This document shows positions 35,712 through 44,775 of a DNA stretch of 64,000 nt, piece by piece (positions within the stretch are counted from its first letter, which is position 1; every line of letters starts with the position of its first letter). Position numbers and translations under genes: made by a program. Origin of the DNA: Enterocloster clostridioformis. GTDB taxonomy: Bacteria > Bacillota > Clostridia > Lachnospirales > Lachnospiraceae. The notes beneath the pieces were generated by a model that saw only the letters and a program-made list of their open reading frames with translations, was not told where the DNA came from and did no database searches. Location: assembly GCF_020297485.1 (NCBI RefSeq), contig NZ_JAIWZC010000001.1, positions 1,798,001 to 1,862,000 on the forward strand, written 5' to 3'.

Positions 35712-36644
35712 CTATTGAAGGCTTTGGACACTCTCCACAATACCTTTGGAATCCAGGCCAAAAAAGCCCAACAGTTCAGGGAGGCTTCCTGCTGTCCCAA
35801 ATGTTGTCATTCCTAACCTTTTAAAATGCTTCGGATGTACATTATGTTCCATCAGTGCCTCCGCCACAGCGCTTCCCAGACCACAGACCGTACCATCCTC
35901 CACTGTTATGACGCTAACGGCCCCTTCACAGCAACCCGCTAGGGTAGCTACATCCAGCGGTTTGATCGTATACATATCCAGAACCGTAACCATAATCCCC
36001 TCTTCTTTCAGCTGGTCAGCTGCCCTAGCTGCTTCAGCCACACAAGGACCACAGGCCACGATCACCGCCTCCCTGCCATAGCAGCGGACATGTATTGCCT
36101 TCCCAAACTCAAACCTCTGATTTTCTTCATAAACTACAGGCGTTGCCCCCCTACCGAGACGCAGATAAACCGGCCCCTGAAGATCTGCCGCCATTTTCAC
36201 AAATGCCTTTGCAGCAACCGCATCCGCAGGACAAAGCAGCGCCATATTGGGGATAGTCCTGACAATTCCGATATCCTCTGTGCCCTGATGTGTTACCCCG
36301 TCCGTATCCCCTGACAGTCCCGACAGACCCGCGGCCACCTTTACATTGAGGTTGGGATATGCGGCAAATGTACGTATCTGCTCCAGCCCGCGCATAGAGA
36401 GGAAGGGGCTGTAACCCACGGAAAAGACACAGCAGCCTTCTGCCGCCATGGCGGCGGAAGCTGTCAGCATCCCCTGTTCGGCAATTCCAAACTCAAAATA
36501 CCGGTCCGGGTACTTCTCTACAAATTCATTCAGGGCAAACGAACGATAGGTGTCTGCCGAAGTAGTTACTACATCATCCCGCATTCCTGCCAGCTCTACC
36601 AGTCCTGTACCAAAGCCTGTCCGTGTAGAAACCATCTTACTCAT
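35712..36644 (-). CDS. Transketolase, C-terminal subunit (pair 1)
   Basis: 310 residues from ATG 36644, overlapping the stop of the N-terminal subunit gene by 8 bases. The pyrimidine-binding domain shows RYFEFGIAEQGMLTASAAMA (catalytic Glu) and GVTHQGTEDIGIVRTIPNM. The transketolase C domain has VVIACGPCVAEA-like and ITVEDGTVCGLG. It works only with the N subunit. Split transketolases transfer two-carbon ketol units. Acceptors and donors cannot be told from sequence. Confidence 0.93.
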   Translation of the reverse strand: MSKMVSTRTGFGTGLVELAGMRDDVVTTSADTYRSFALNEFVEKYPDRYFEFGIAEQGMLTASAAMAAEGCCVFSVGYSPFLSMRGLEQIRTFAAYPNLNVKVAAGLSGLSGDTDGVTHQGTEDIGIVRTIPNMALLCPADAVAAKAFVKMAADLQGPVYLRLGRGATPVVYEENQRFEFGKAIHVRCYGREAVIVACGPCVAEAARAADQLKEEGIMVTVLDMYTIKPLDVATLAGCCEGAVSVITVEDGTVCGLGSAVAEALMEHNVHPKHFKRLGMTTFGTAGSLPELLGFFGLDSKGIVESVQSLQ

Positions 36645-37473
36645 ATTTCCCTGCCTCCTCTGCCAGCTCCTCCACTGCGATTTTATATTCCTCATCATTG
36701 GGCGCTTTCATATGCCATAGATACTGGTCTTCCATATAGGATACGCCCTTTCCCTTTACTGTTTTGGCCATGATCACAGAAGGGGTTCCTTTAGCAGCTT
36801 TAGCTGTAGTAACTGCGTCCAGGATCTCCTCCATGTTATGGCCGTCAATGGTCTGGGTATCCCATCCAAAACTTTTGAATTTCATCTCCAGATTCCCCAA
36901 ATCCTGAATATCGGCAACCCTTCCCCCTGACTGCAGGCCATTGCAGTCCACAATCCATATCAGATGATCAAGATGCGCATTTCCGGCATACATAGCGCTT
37001 TCCCAGGCAATTCCTTCCTGGAGCTCCCCATCGCCGCAGATAACATAGACATAATGGCTGCTCCTGTTCTTCTTCCCAATCAGGGCCATCCCCAGTGAGG
37101 CCGCCAATCCATTTCCAAGAGAACCTGTGGTCATATCCACCCCCGGGCACTTGCGCATATCGGGATGTCCCTGCAGACTGCTGTTTAACTTCCTGTATTC
37201 CATCAGATCCTTCTCGGGAAAGAATCCCCGTTTAGCCAAAGCCGCATAGTAGATGGGACACGCGTGCCCTTTGGATAAGACAAACCTGTCCCTGTCCTTT
37301 AAGCCCGGATCGGCCGGATCAAGCTTCAAAATGTGAAAGTACATTGCCGTAATCAAATCTGCCATGGATAGACTGGGAGCCGCATGGCCTGTTTTGGCAT
37401 GATAAACCATTTTAACAGCATCGAGCCGCAATTCATAGCTCTTTTTATATAAATCCCTTATCTCCTCCCGCAT
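36637..37473 (-). CDS. Transketolase, N-terminal subunit (pair 1)
   Basis: 278 residues after AAGGAGG. The thiamine-diphosphate motif is VICGDGELQEGIAWESAMY (GDG), with DHLIWIVDCNGLQ closing the Mg2+ site. Catalytic histidines are in KTGHAAPSLSM and FVLSKGHACPIYYAAL. KGKGVSYMED follows near the end. The start lies within the stop region of the upstream pair-2 C subunit, so the subunits are translationally linked. Confidence 0.94.
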   Translation of the reverse strand: MREEIRDLYKKSYELRLDAVKMVYHAKTGHAAPSLSMADLITAMYFHILKLDPADPGLKDRDRFVLSKGHACPIYYAALAKRGFFPEKDLMEYRKLNSSLQGHPDMRKCPGVDMTTGSLGNGLAASLGMALIGKKNRSSHYVYVICGDGELQEGIAWESAMYAGNAHLDHLIWIVDCNGLQSGGRVADIQDLGNLEMKFKSFGWDTQTIDGHNMEEILDAVTTAKAAKGTPSVIMAKTVKGKGVSYMEDQYLWHMKAPNDEEYKIAVEELAEEAGKYE

Positions 37474-38420
37474 CCCATATCCTCCTTTCTGGAAACCACA
37501 CTGCGGACCTCATTTACAATCGAATCGGTTCCAAGGCCAAATATCTCCACAAGTTCCTCATAGCTCCCGCTCTCTGTATAGCAGTCACGTATTCCGAGTC
37601 TGGATATCTCTGCCTGGATCTTCTCCTCTGCCAGGACCTCCAGTACCGCGGTTCCAAGCCCGCCAATAATTGAATGTTCCTCCACAATAACCACTGCTCC
37701 CGTTTCACCCGCTGCACGGATCACAGTCTCTCTGTCCAGCGGTTTTATTGTAAACATATCAAACAGGCTGGCCCTGATTCCCTGGGCCGCAAGAATTTCC
37801 ACCGCCTTACCGGCCCTGTAAACAGATAGTCCTGCGGCAAAGATAGCCGCATCCTTTCCCTCCGAAAGCTGCTTTGCTTTTCCAATTTTAAAGTTTTCTC
37901 CTGTATCATAGATGTTCTCGTATCCGTTTCTGGGTATGCTGACATAAGCCGGTCCTTTATAATCCTCCACCAGTATTTTCACCATCCAATCCAGCATAAT
38001 GCCATCGGAGGGCGACATGACCAGCATTCCGGGAATTCCCCGCATCACGTTAATATCCTCGATAGCATGGTGTGTGGCTCCATCATATCCTCCTCCCAGG
38101 CCATTGTTAGAACCTACGATACGCACATTCAATCCGGAATATCCAATCAGTGCCTTGGCGGATAATGCACACATGGAAGACGCCAGTGTGGCGAAGGTAT
38201 TGACAAATGGAATAAATCCGCTGTGAGCAAACCCGGCCCCCATGGCGGCCATATTGCCTTCTGCAATTCCCACATCAAATACCCTCTCAGGATAGACCGC
38301 TGCCATCATACAGGTCTTGCTGCTGTTTGAGAGGTCGGCATCCAGAACTACTACCCTGTCATTAAGACCGGCATATTTAACAAGACTTTCACCGTAAATA
38401 TCCCTTAACGCCATTCCCAT
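37458..38420 (-). CDS. Transketolase, C-terminal subunit (pair 2)
   Basis: 320 residues from ATG 38420, which overlaps the N subunit stop as TGATG. It has RVFDVGIAEGNMAAMGAGFA (Glu) and GLGGGYDGATHHAIEDINVM. It differs from pair 1 at the substrate-facing loop (THH against THQ), suggesting a different sugar specificity. The C domain ends with VVIVEEHSIIGGLG. Confidence 0.93.
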   Translation of the reverse strand: MGMALRDIYGESLVKYAGLNDRVVVLDADLSNSSKTCMMAAVYPERVFDVGIAEGNMAAMGAGFAHSGFIPFVNTFATLASSMCALSAKALIGYSGLNVRIVGSNNGLGGGYDGATHHAIEDINVMRGIPGMLVMSPSDGIMLDWMVKILVEDYKGPAYVSIPRNGYENIYDTGENFKIGKAKQLSEGKDAAIFAAGLSVYRAGKAVEILAAQGIRASLFDMFTIKPLDRETVIRAAGETGAVVIVEEHSIIGGLGTAVLEVLAEEKIQAEISRLGIRDCYTESGSYEELVEIFGLGTDSIVNEVRSVVSRKEDMGCGRR

Positions 38421-39259
38421 CACTTTATACCTCCCAGTTCTTTCATTGCCTGCGCGTATTCTTCATCTGATACAGCCTTTCCATGGTATTTATTTGTACC
38501 TTCCATAAAAGATACCCCTCTTCCCTTAATAGTATCTGCGAGAATCACACATGGTTTCCCATTTCTCATGCTTTTTGCCTCTTCAATGGCCGTATAAATC
38601 CCGGCTATCTTATGTCCGTCACATGTCAGGACATTCCACCCAAAGGATTTCCAGCGCTCCTCCATATGATCCATGGGCATGACCTGGGCCGTGGTCCCAT
38701 CTAACTGCACTTTATTCCAATCTACAATACCTATCAAATGGTCGCATCTGAACTTCACCGCAGACATGGCTGCTTCCCATATCGTCCCCTCATTTAATTC
38801 CCCGTCACCCATCACGGTAAATACATAGGCATCGTTCCCCATAAGCTGGTTGGCGCAAGCCATTCCTACTGATGCCGACAGCCCAATGCCTAAAGGTCCT
38901 GTGGACAACTCCACTCCCGGGGTTTTCGCAGAACAGGGATGCCCCTGAAGGCGGCTGCCCGGCTGCCTTAATGTATGCATTTCCTCCTTTGGAAAAAAGC
39001 CTTTTTCACAAAGGCAGCGGTAAAGCATGGGCGCTCCATGTCCTTTGGAAAGTACAATCCTGTCCCTGCCGCTGTCATACTGGTTTTTTATTGAAATATT
39101 GGCGCACTCCATGTACAGCGTTACAAGGATTTCGCACTCTGACAGCGAGCCTCCCGCGTGTCCTGTCTGCAATTCATGAAGAATTGATATAATGTCAATC
39201 CGAAACTGGCGGCAAAGTGCTTCCAGCTCTTTTTCCCTTTCCTCTGTCAACTTTATCAT
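38420..39259 (-). CDS. Transketolase, N-terminal subunit (pair 2)
   Basis: 279 residues. Thiamine-diphosphate site TVMGDGELNEGTIWEAAM and HLIGIVDWNKVQ; His residues in QTGHAGGSLSE and IVLSKGHGAPMLYRCL; KGRGVSFMEG near the end. It has diverged clearly from the pair-1 N subunit, so the two pairs are not a recent duplication. Confidence 0.94.
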   Translation of the reverse strand: MIKLTEEREKELEALCRQFRIDIISILHELQTGHAGGSLSECEILVTLYMECANISIKNQYDSGRDRIVLSKGHGAPMLYRCLCEKGFFPKEEMHTLRQPGSRLQGHPCSAKTPGVELSTGPLGIGLSASVGMACANQLMGNDAYVFTVMGDGELNEGTIWEAAMSAVKFRCDHLIGIVDWNKVQLDGTTAQVMPMDHMEERWKSFGWNVLTCDGHKIAGIYTAIEEAKSMRNGKPCVILADTIKGRGVSFMEGTNKYHGKAVSDEEYAQAMKELGGIK

Positions 39260-39921
39260 CTGTTCACCTCACATATCTCCTGCACTTCCTTTACACAAAG
39301 ACATGGACTTGCATATACCGGCAATCCTGTGTCTTTCCTGAGAGACGCTTCCATTCCCGCCATGGAACCCTGCGCTAGAATCAATACGTCCACCTCTCCC
39401 GCCATGACCTCTGCCTCTTTTCTGATAAGATCGTCATGAAGTTCCGGCCGTCCCTGACTGTTGGCCTCATATGCCCCTTGTGCCACTCTGCCGATCACCT
39501 GGACATTCCTCCCCATATCTGCGGCCAGGCGGCGGATATAAGATGCCGTAGGCTCCATGGTGGTCGCCAGAGATGCCACCACGCCGATTCTGTCCCCATG
39601 CTGTAAAGCTTTTTTAATCATGGCCCTGTCTATACGGATAACCGGTACACTCAGTGTTTTATCTGCCGCTTCCGCAACCTCTCCCACAGAAGAACAGGCG
39701 CTGATGATCACTTTGGGATCCCACCTGGCAGCAGCCTGAAAGTAATGCATCATGCGTTCCCTCACCCTGTCCGTGACTCTGCCGTGTTCCACAACCTCCC
39801 TGATCAGACTGTCATCTGCGATATTTACTATCCTGCAATCCGGCAGCGCTGCTGAAAGTTCTTTTTTCATCGTGTTAATCAGGCCTCCCATAGAGGTATA
39901 AACCACCACAATCGTATCCAT
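39256..39921 (-). CDS. Asp/Glu/hydantoin racemase-family protein
   Basis: 221 residues from ATG 39921 after GGAGG inside the ADH stop region. It has two Cys-centred half-sites: VIISACSSVGEVAEA (first Cys) and a second half with VLILAQGSMAGMEA and YASPCLCVKEVQ. The second catalytic Cys is not in the usual place (AQGSM where family members have GCT), so it may not racemise amino acids and may instead act as an isomerase or decarboxylase on a sugar acid. The position between ADH and transketolase supports a catabolic role. Confidence 0.8.
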   Translation of the reverse strand: MDTIVVVYTSMGGLINTMKKELSAALPDCRIVNIADDSLIREVVEHGRVTDRVRERMMHYFQAAARWDPKVIISACSSVGEVAEAADKTLSVPVIRIDRAMIKKALQHGDRIGVVASLATTMEPTASYIRRLAADMGRNVQVIGRVAQGAYEANSQGRPELHDDLIRKEAEVMAGEVDVLILAQGSMAGMEASLRKDTGLPVYASPCLCVKEVQEICEVNR

Positions 39922-39935
39922 AACCGATTCCTCCA

Positions 39936-40964
39936 TTAATCCATGTATTTGTTAAAACGAAGAACAATCTTCCCCGTCTCAGGACGCCTTTGGCCGGCAA
40001 GGGCAAAGGCCTTTTTTGTATCCTTGAAATCAAAAACATCCGTAATTATCCTGTCCGCGTGCTCCTGATACTGCCTAAAGTTTGAAATCACAGGTGCAAA
40101 CTGATGCATTTGAAGTCTTGAAGCCACGATTTTCAACTGCTTTCTCATGGCCTTATAACCATCAAACATAAAGGGTACAGCCGCTACCGGCACGAATCTT
40201 CCGCATGGGGACAGCATGTCAATCGCTTCCTCATCCAACTGCACGATACCTGCGCAGTCCGCAATAATGTTAGGTCCATAGCCTCCGGTCAGTTCCATGA
40301 CCCGCTCCCTGAGATTATCCCTAGTAGAATCTATTACATATGGTATTCCAATTTCTCTGGCCATCCTAAGCCTTCCGTCACTAATTTCACTAATCATTAC
40401 CATTGCCCCCATATGTATAGCCGTATCTGCAAGCATGAGACCGATAGGTCCAGCCCCATATATCAGCAATGTGTCTTCTGGTGCCAGTTCAGCCCGGGCA
40501 CATACCTGTGCCGCTATGGTATAAGGTTCGATCAATGCAGCTTCATTCCAGCTGATCCAGTCAGGAATCCTGTGCCACTGCCGCTCATCTGACACAAAGT
40601 ATTCTTCCAGTCCCCCGGACATATTGCAGCCTGTCACTTTCACTTGTGCACACACATTTCCTTCACCTTTTAAACAGGCGTAGCATTGGCCGCAGTACGA
40701 GATCGGCTCATGGACAACACGGTCTCCTTTCTTTAAGCCTTTAACTTGCTCTCCTATCTCTGTGACAACCCCCGCAAACTCATGTCCGGGAATCCTTTTT
40801 TGTCCCATGGATTGAGAATGATGTCCCTCATAAATTTTAATATCTGTTCCACATATACCAACTGACTCAACTTGTACTTTGACAGCGGTAGGGCTGCAGA
40901 TCTGCGGCTCTTCCACCTCAATGAAACCGGCAAATCTGGTATCCTCAATCATAAACGCTTTCAT
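39936..40964 (-). CDS. Zinc-dependent alcohol/polyol dehydrogenase (MDR family)
   Basis: 342 residues. Catalytic zinc ligands are in VGICGTDIKIYEGHHS and IPGHEFAG. A structural zinc cluster is in CGQCYACLKGEGNVC. The nucleotide fold is YGAGPIGLMLAD, followed by SEISDGRLRMARE, where Glu favours NAD(H). It resembles sorbitol/threonine-type dehydrogenases. First gene of the seven-gene operon, divergent from the AraC regulator. Confidence 0.93.
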   Translation of the reverse strand: MKAFMIEDTRFAGFIEVEEPQICSPTAVKVQVESVGICGTDIKIYEGHHSQSMGQKRIPGHEFAGVVTEIGEQVKGLKKGDRVVHEPISYCGQCYACLKGEGNVCAQVKVTGCNMSGGLEEYFVSDERQWHRIPDWISWNEAALIEPYTIAAQVCARAELAPEDTLLIYGAGPIGLMLADTAIHMGAMVMISEISDGRLRMAREIGIPYVIDSTRDNLRERVMELTGGYGPNIIADCAGIVQLDEEAIDMLSPCGRFVPVAAVPFMFDGYKAMRKQLKIVASRLQMHQFAPVISNFRQYQEHADRIITDVFDFKDTKKAFALAGQRRPETGKIVLRFNKYMD

Positions 40965-41298
40965 TTTATCCTCCTTTTTGCTATGTCAAAATCGATTCTG
41001 ACGATCTCAGGTATTATTTACTGCCAGCAGCTCCCTACTCCTATAAACTAGCTCTGAGGCATCAAAAAGTATATAGTCATTATCTGTTTTTATTAACAAA
41101 TTCTGTACTTTTCATGCTGTATATTTCGTTTTTTATTTGTATTTTCCGAAATAGGCCACTACATCTTAAGATGTTACTTATGCTTTTGCTTTTGCTTTAT
41201 ACTGCTTCTCAATGTCCAATTCTTGTCTTTTCATATTTTTTATACTATAATGAAACCAAATAAATTCTTATTCTTTAACATTACAGGGAGGAACAACC
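40965..41298. promoter_or_regulatory. Divergent promoter region between ADH operon and AraC gene
   Basis: AT-rich, with no gene. On the plus strand TTGTCT (41223-41228), 17 bases, TATAAT (41246-41251) forms a good promoter 48 bases before the AraC start. No perfect dyad was found, but direct T-rich repeats such as GCTTTTGCTTTTGCTTT (around 41181-41197) lie near it. Confidence 0.6.
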
Positions 41299-42651
41299 AT
41301 GGGGGTTCTGATTGCTTTTTTTTTATTAATGGCAGTGTCTGGCATTGCATATATATTCTACAAAAGATATCGTTCTCTCCTTGTGACATATTCGCATGAC
41401 CAAAAAGAGATAGCTGCATTGCGTTCCATTCTAGCTCTCAACCAACAGGTTCTCCAGTCAAAACTGCTGCTTGACTTGTGCTGCGGAACAGATTACAGAA
41501 AAGAAGGCATTGTAAAAAGTATTGCCTTTTTGAAACTTGAAGAACGATTAAAATGTGTGTCTGTCGTGTTAATACAGGTTCCGGTTTCCATCCAGCTCTT
41601 TTACAATCTCCACAAATCCGAGTTCAGCGATGCCCAAAAAAATCTGCTGCATACATGCCAGACCGCTTCGGACAAATATTTTCCGTCTTATTGGTTATGG
41701 GAAAATCCCGGAACAATTGTTGGTATATTGGATATGTCTAAGACACACTCAGATGACATCCGTCTTTTGGGCATGAATAAATTGGGGGTTGTACTGCAAA
41801 GCGTTTGTGCTGCCGGCAATGACAAACCTCCCATAATCGCTTTTGGAACCATCACTTCTTCCATTGAAGAGCTTCATCACTCCTATAGCGCTGCCGCGGA
41901 ACTTTTAAATCACAAGATCCATAATCATCTGATCGTTCCCTATTGCTATGAGGAGTTTCAGCGTTCGGAAGTGCAGTTCGATTATAACAAGCAACAACTT
42001 CTTTCCAGATATATCCGCCTGGGCAAATCACCGGAGGCCGAGGACTTTCTCAAGTCCTATTTTTCCGTTATCCACGCCAATCCCAATACCTCTGTTGCAT
42101 CGGTAAAAGAGACAGCATCACAAATTATCAATGTAATAATAGAGACAACAAAAGATATGCCTGTTATTTATGCAGACTGCGTAAAACTTCAAGAACAGGT
42201 TCTGGAGGATCTGAACAGAATGACAAAAGTACATGATTTTGGTCAACTTCTTCTACCTCTTGTTCAGGATGTATGCGGCCTTGTTCTGGCAGCCAGCGCT
42301 AATAAAGGGAAAGTAAAGATTGACCATCTGATAAAATGGATGAGTGAGAATTATAATTCAGACATTTCTCTTGAAACCATGGCCACCTATATCGGATGCA
42401 GCCCAGCTTATACAAGCAAACTATTTAAAAAAGAAACAGGATGCGATATCATCACATATTTGTCCGGTCTGCGCATTGAACATGCGAAAAAACTACTCTG
42501 CACAACACAAATAACTATTGCTGAAGTCGCAGCCTTTGTAGGCTTTAATAATCAACAGACTTTTATACGTAATTTTAAAAAGCTGACCGGTCTGACCCCC
42601 ACTGAATACCGCAGTCTCCCGGATGACTTACATATATCTGAGGAATCCTGA
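41299..42651 (+). CDS. Membrane-anchored AraC-family regulator
   Basis: 450 residues after GGGAGG. One N-terminal membrane helix (about 3-22, VLIAFFLLMAVSGIAYIFY), a ~300-residue middle region without a recognised family, and a C-terminal double helix-turn-helix: SLETMATYIGCSPAYTSKLF and TIAEVAAFVGFNNQQTFIRN. It is divergent from the ADH/transketolase operon, which it probably activates. A lone helix in front of an AraC domain suggests membrane tethering. Confidence 0.85.
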   Translation: MGVLIAFFLLMAVSGIAYIFYKRYRSLLVTYSHDQKEIAALRSILALNQQVLQSKLLLDLCCGTDYRKEGIVKSIAFLKLEERLKCVSVVLIQVPVSIQLFYNLHKSEFSDAQKNLLHTCQTASDKYFPSYWLWENPGTIVGILDMSKTHSDDIRLLGMNKLGVVLQSVCAAGNDKPPIIAFGTITSSIEELHHSYSAAAELLNHKIHNHLIVPYCYEEFQRSEVQFDYNKQQLLSRYIRLGKSPEAEDFLKSYFSVIHANPNTSVASVKETASQIINVIIETTKDMPVIYADCVKLQEQVLEDLNRMTKVHDFGQLLLPLVQDVCGLVLAASANKGKVKIDHLIKWMSENYNSDISLETMATYIGCSPAYTSKLFKKETGCDIITYLSGLRIEHAKKLLCTTQITIAEVAAFVGFNNQQTFIRNFKKLTGLTPTEYRSLPDDLHISEES

Positions 42652-42711
42652 CACATTGACCTGTACCGCATTGCCAGTTGGGTAATTTTTCAGGTACATT
42701 AAAAGAAAGGG

Positions 42712-42751
42712 GCTGTCGCATCAATGATTAGGAAATCATAGATACGACAGC
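42712..42751. repeat. 40-base hairpin repeat, copy 2
   Basis: GCTGTCGCATCAATGATTAG followed by GAAATCATAGATACGACAGC. It lies about 125 bases beyond the end of the IS1182 transposase fragment, as IS1182 ends often do. Copy 1 is at 29355-29394. Confidence 0.8.
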
Positions 42752-42877
42752 TTCGTTTTGCCCTCTTTTTCCGAAATATCCCCTTAATATTATACCTCTT
42801 TAGAAAAATAGCAAACTTTAATAAACCTTTTGTTGAAAAAAGGTTCTCTTTCAGGATCCTGTTTTGAACTGTCTAAA

Positions 42878-43600
42878 TCAGGTGGCTTGTTTTAGTAGGA
42901 ATAAATGCAGCCCTGTCCTTCCTGCCTGGATTTTGTGATGGAGTTTATTGATGTTATATCCGATCGCCAACAGGATACTTCTTTCATTGAAACGTATAGC
43001 ACTTTCTGACGATCTTCCAGTGGTGTTTTGCAGTTGTTTCCTTTTATACATTCTGCCTTGAAAGGACATGAAATCTCATAGTTCTGGGGTTTGATATAGC
43101 TCAGCTGGCCGTTCCCTTTGAGAAATAGATAATTCTCCTCACTTTCATACCCTGCATCCGCTACGATCTCCTGATATTTAAACGAAAGGTACGCTTCCAT
43201 CTCTTTCAGAAATGGGATCAGTGTCCTTGAATCGGTAGGCCGGGGACTGATATCCAGCCATGTGATGTATTCCGAATCTACTCCATGCTGAAGATTATAA
43301 GCTGGTTTCAACTGCCCATTGAGCATGGCATCTTCCTTCATTCGCATAAAGGTTGCATCCGGGTCTGTTTTGGAATAACTATTGCGTTCTCCACACACAT
43401 AGAGTTTTTTACTGTATTCTTTGAGTTTGCTTATGTAGGTTTCCAGTATTTCAATCGATTTCTGGAGATGGTTTTTTCTGCGTCCCGTTCCATGGACAAA
43501 TACAATCCCTTCCTCAGCCTGATCCTGTACAGCTTTTTTCGCAGTCTCTTTAAGGTATGAAGGGAGACTTTCCGATGACAGACGCTCCTGAGCCCGTAAA
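42878..43600 (-). pseudogene. IS1182 family transposase, deleted and frameshifted
   Basis: From about 43600 the frame reads EGIVFVHGTGRRKNHLQ, then ERNSYSKTDPDATFMRMKED, AYNLQHGVDSEYITWLDISP and EIVADAGYESEENYLFLKGN (catalytic Asp regions). A deletion follows VLYVSMKEV, after which a second frame gives the C-terminus SILLAIGYNINKLHHKIQAG and RTGLHLFLLK. The N-terminal third is missing. The protein family and order are certain; the element is inactive. Confidence 0.85.
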
Positions 43601-43610
43601 GATTTTCACA

Positions 43611-43844
43611 TTATTCCACAAGGAGAAGGATCTTATCAAAAGGGTTTGCCTGATTTTTCTTTATCTTTCTATAAGTCTGATAAAGATCGCTGAGTTCCAT
43701 TCCCTCCACAAAAGCACTCAGAAGAATATTTGTAAACATTTTGGAAGAAGCAGTATTTCCATGAAGAAAAATGGATCCAACATAGTCCTGCAGGATCTCC
43801 AGTATTTTTGGCGGCAGAATATCAGTTGCTTTATAATAGCCCAA
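43611..43844 (-). pseudogene. Chimeric fragment, CD3324-like start fused to transposase-type sequence
   Basis: 77 codons starting after AGGAGG at MGYYKATDILPPKILEILQD. The first about 22 residues resemble the CD3324-type HTH family, and the following part (SSKMFTNILLSAFVEGMELS) looks like an unrelated segment, possibly more IS1182. The ribosome site is good, so a short protein may be made, but it is probably a junk fusion. Confidence 0.35.
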
Positions 43845-43872
43845 TGTGCACCTCCTAAGATTTCTTTAGGAT

Positions 43873-43912
43873 TAGCAAAGGCTATATTAATTTTTAAACA
43901 TAGCCTTTGCTA
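43873..43912. terminator. Strong 12-bp stem hairpin
   Basis: TAGCAAAGGCTA (43873-43884) and TAGCCTTTGCTA (43901-43912) are perfect inverses around an AT loop. It is placed just upstream of the CD3324-like start. It may be a terminator or an IS end; no T-run follows on either side. Confidence 0.45.
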
Positions 43913-43998
43913 TGCACACATCTTGTTAACTGCCATGATAGTTAAGCCTCCTTCCCTTAATGGAATAAGTATAATGCCTGCTCTACAAAAAATCAATG

Positions 43999-44135
43999 AT
44001 GAGTCATGAAGTCCTGCTACCTTGATACGCTGTTTATTGCGGTTATTGGAACCTGTTTGCATAAGGGATAATTTGCGTTGCTCTTTGGCAAGTTTGGCTT
44101 CTGATTGTCTGTAATATCTTGATTGAAATTCAGGA
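43999..44135 (-). pseudogene. tnpB: IS605-type TnpB (RNA-guided nuclease family) fragment
   Basis: One frame reads EFQSRYYRQSEAKLAKEQRK, then LSLMQTGSNNRNKQRIKVAG and LHDSSL. The stretch YRxSExKLAKxQRKLSxMxxGSNN is characteristic of the helical part of TnpB between the first catalytic Asp and the Glu. Only about 45 residues remain, with no start or nuclease residues. Confidence 0.6.
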
Positions 44136-44184
44136 TAGTATTATCAGACCATTGTGCTTTTGTGCCGGTTTAGAATTATTTGCT

Positions 44185-44570
44185 TCAACTAACTAAGCCT
44201 GTTTTACTTAAAGCATGAACAACCGGCTTATAGAGCAAAAATGTAAAAGCTGCATTTAATCCGCCTTTTAATAGGTTGAACGGAAGGAATGCTGGAAGCA
44301 GTAACTGCACCACAGCTTCTCGGGGATATCCCATATAAATGAGGGTAATCAAATAATTCCATAAAAGCATAATGCAAATCATCGTAAAACACCCTGCCGC
44401 CAATCCAATGATGGCCTCCTGCAAAGTTTTTTCTTCTTGTAGATTGCCGAAGCAACACCGGCAAAAGAACAGGAGGATAATATATTCATGATACAGCCTA
44501 AAATCCCAGTCTCACTTATTGTCATCATTTCAATGGTTGATACAATTACTGATACACAAAATGATGCCAT
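44185..44570 (-). pseudogene. ECF riboflavin-type S component (RibU-like), frameshifted
   Basis: One frame gives MASFCVSVIVSTIEMM, then SETGILGCIMNILSSCSFAG, ending in a run of lysines; a second frame continues TLQEAIIGLAAGCFTMICIM and YMGYPREAVVQLLLPAFLPF. They join at a run of six A (a seventh would restore the frame). The first helices are missing. RibU imports riboflavin with the shared ECF energising module. It is similar to the shorter fragment at 23220. Confidence 0.75.
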
Positions 44571-44775
44571 TGGCCCGAAGTGAGATTATCGCTCCTGCTA
44601 TGCTTAGATTATTTTTGCACGCGGAAAACAGTTGTATATAAATGGTGGTTTGGCAGATAAGAAAACCGATTTGCTGGTATTGCTGTTCTTCTTTATATAT
44701 TGAACAGCTTCTTTGGAATTGGAAGCACTTACCCTCGCCGGCTTGGATGAAAAGCAGGATAATCCCGGCTCTTTA

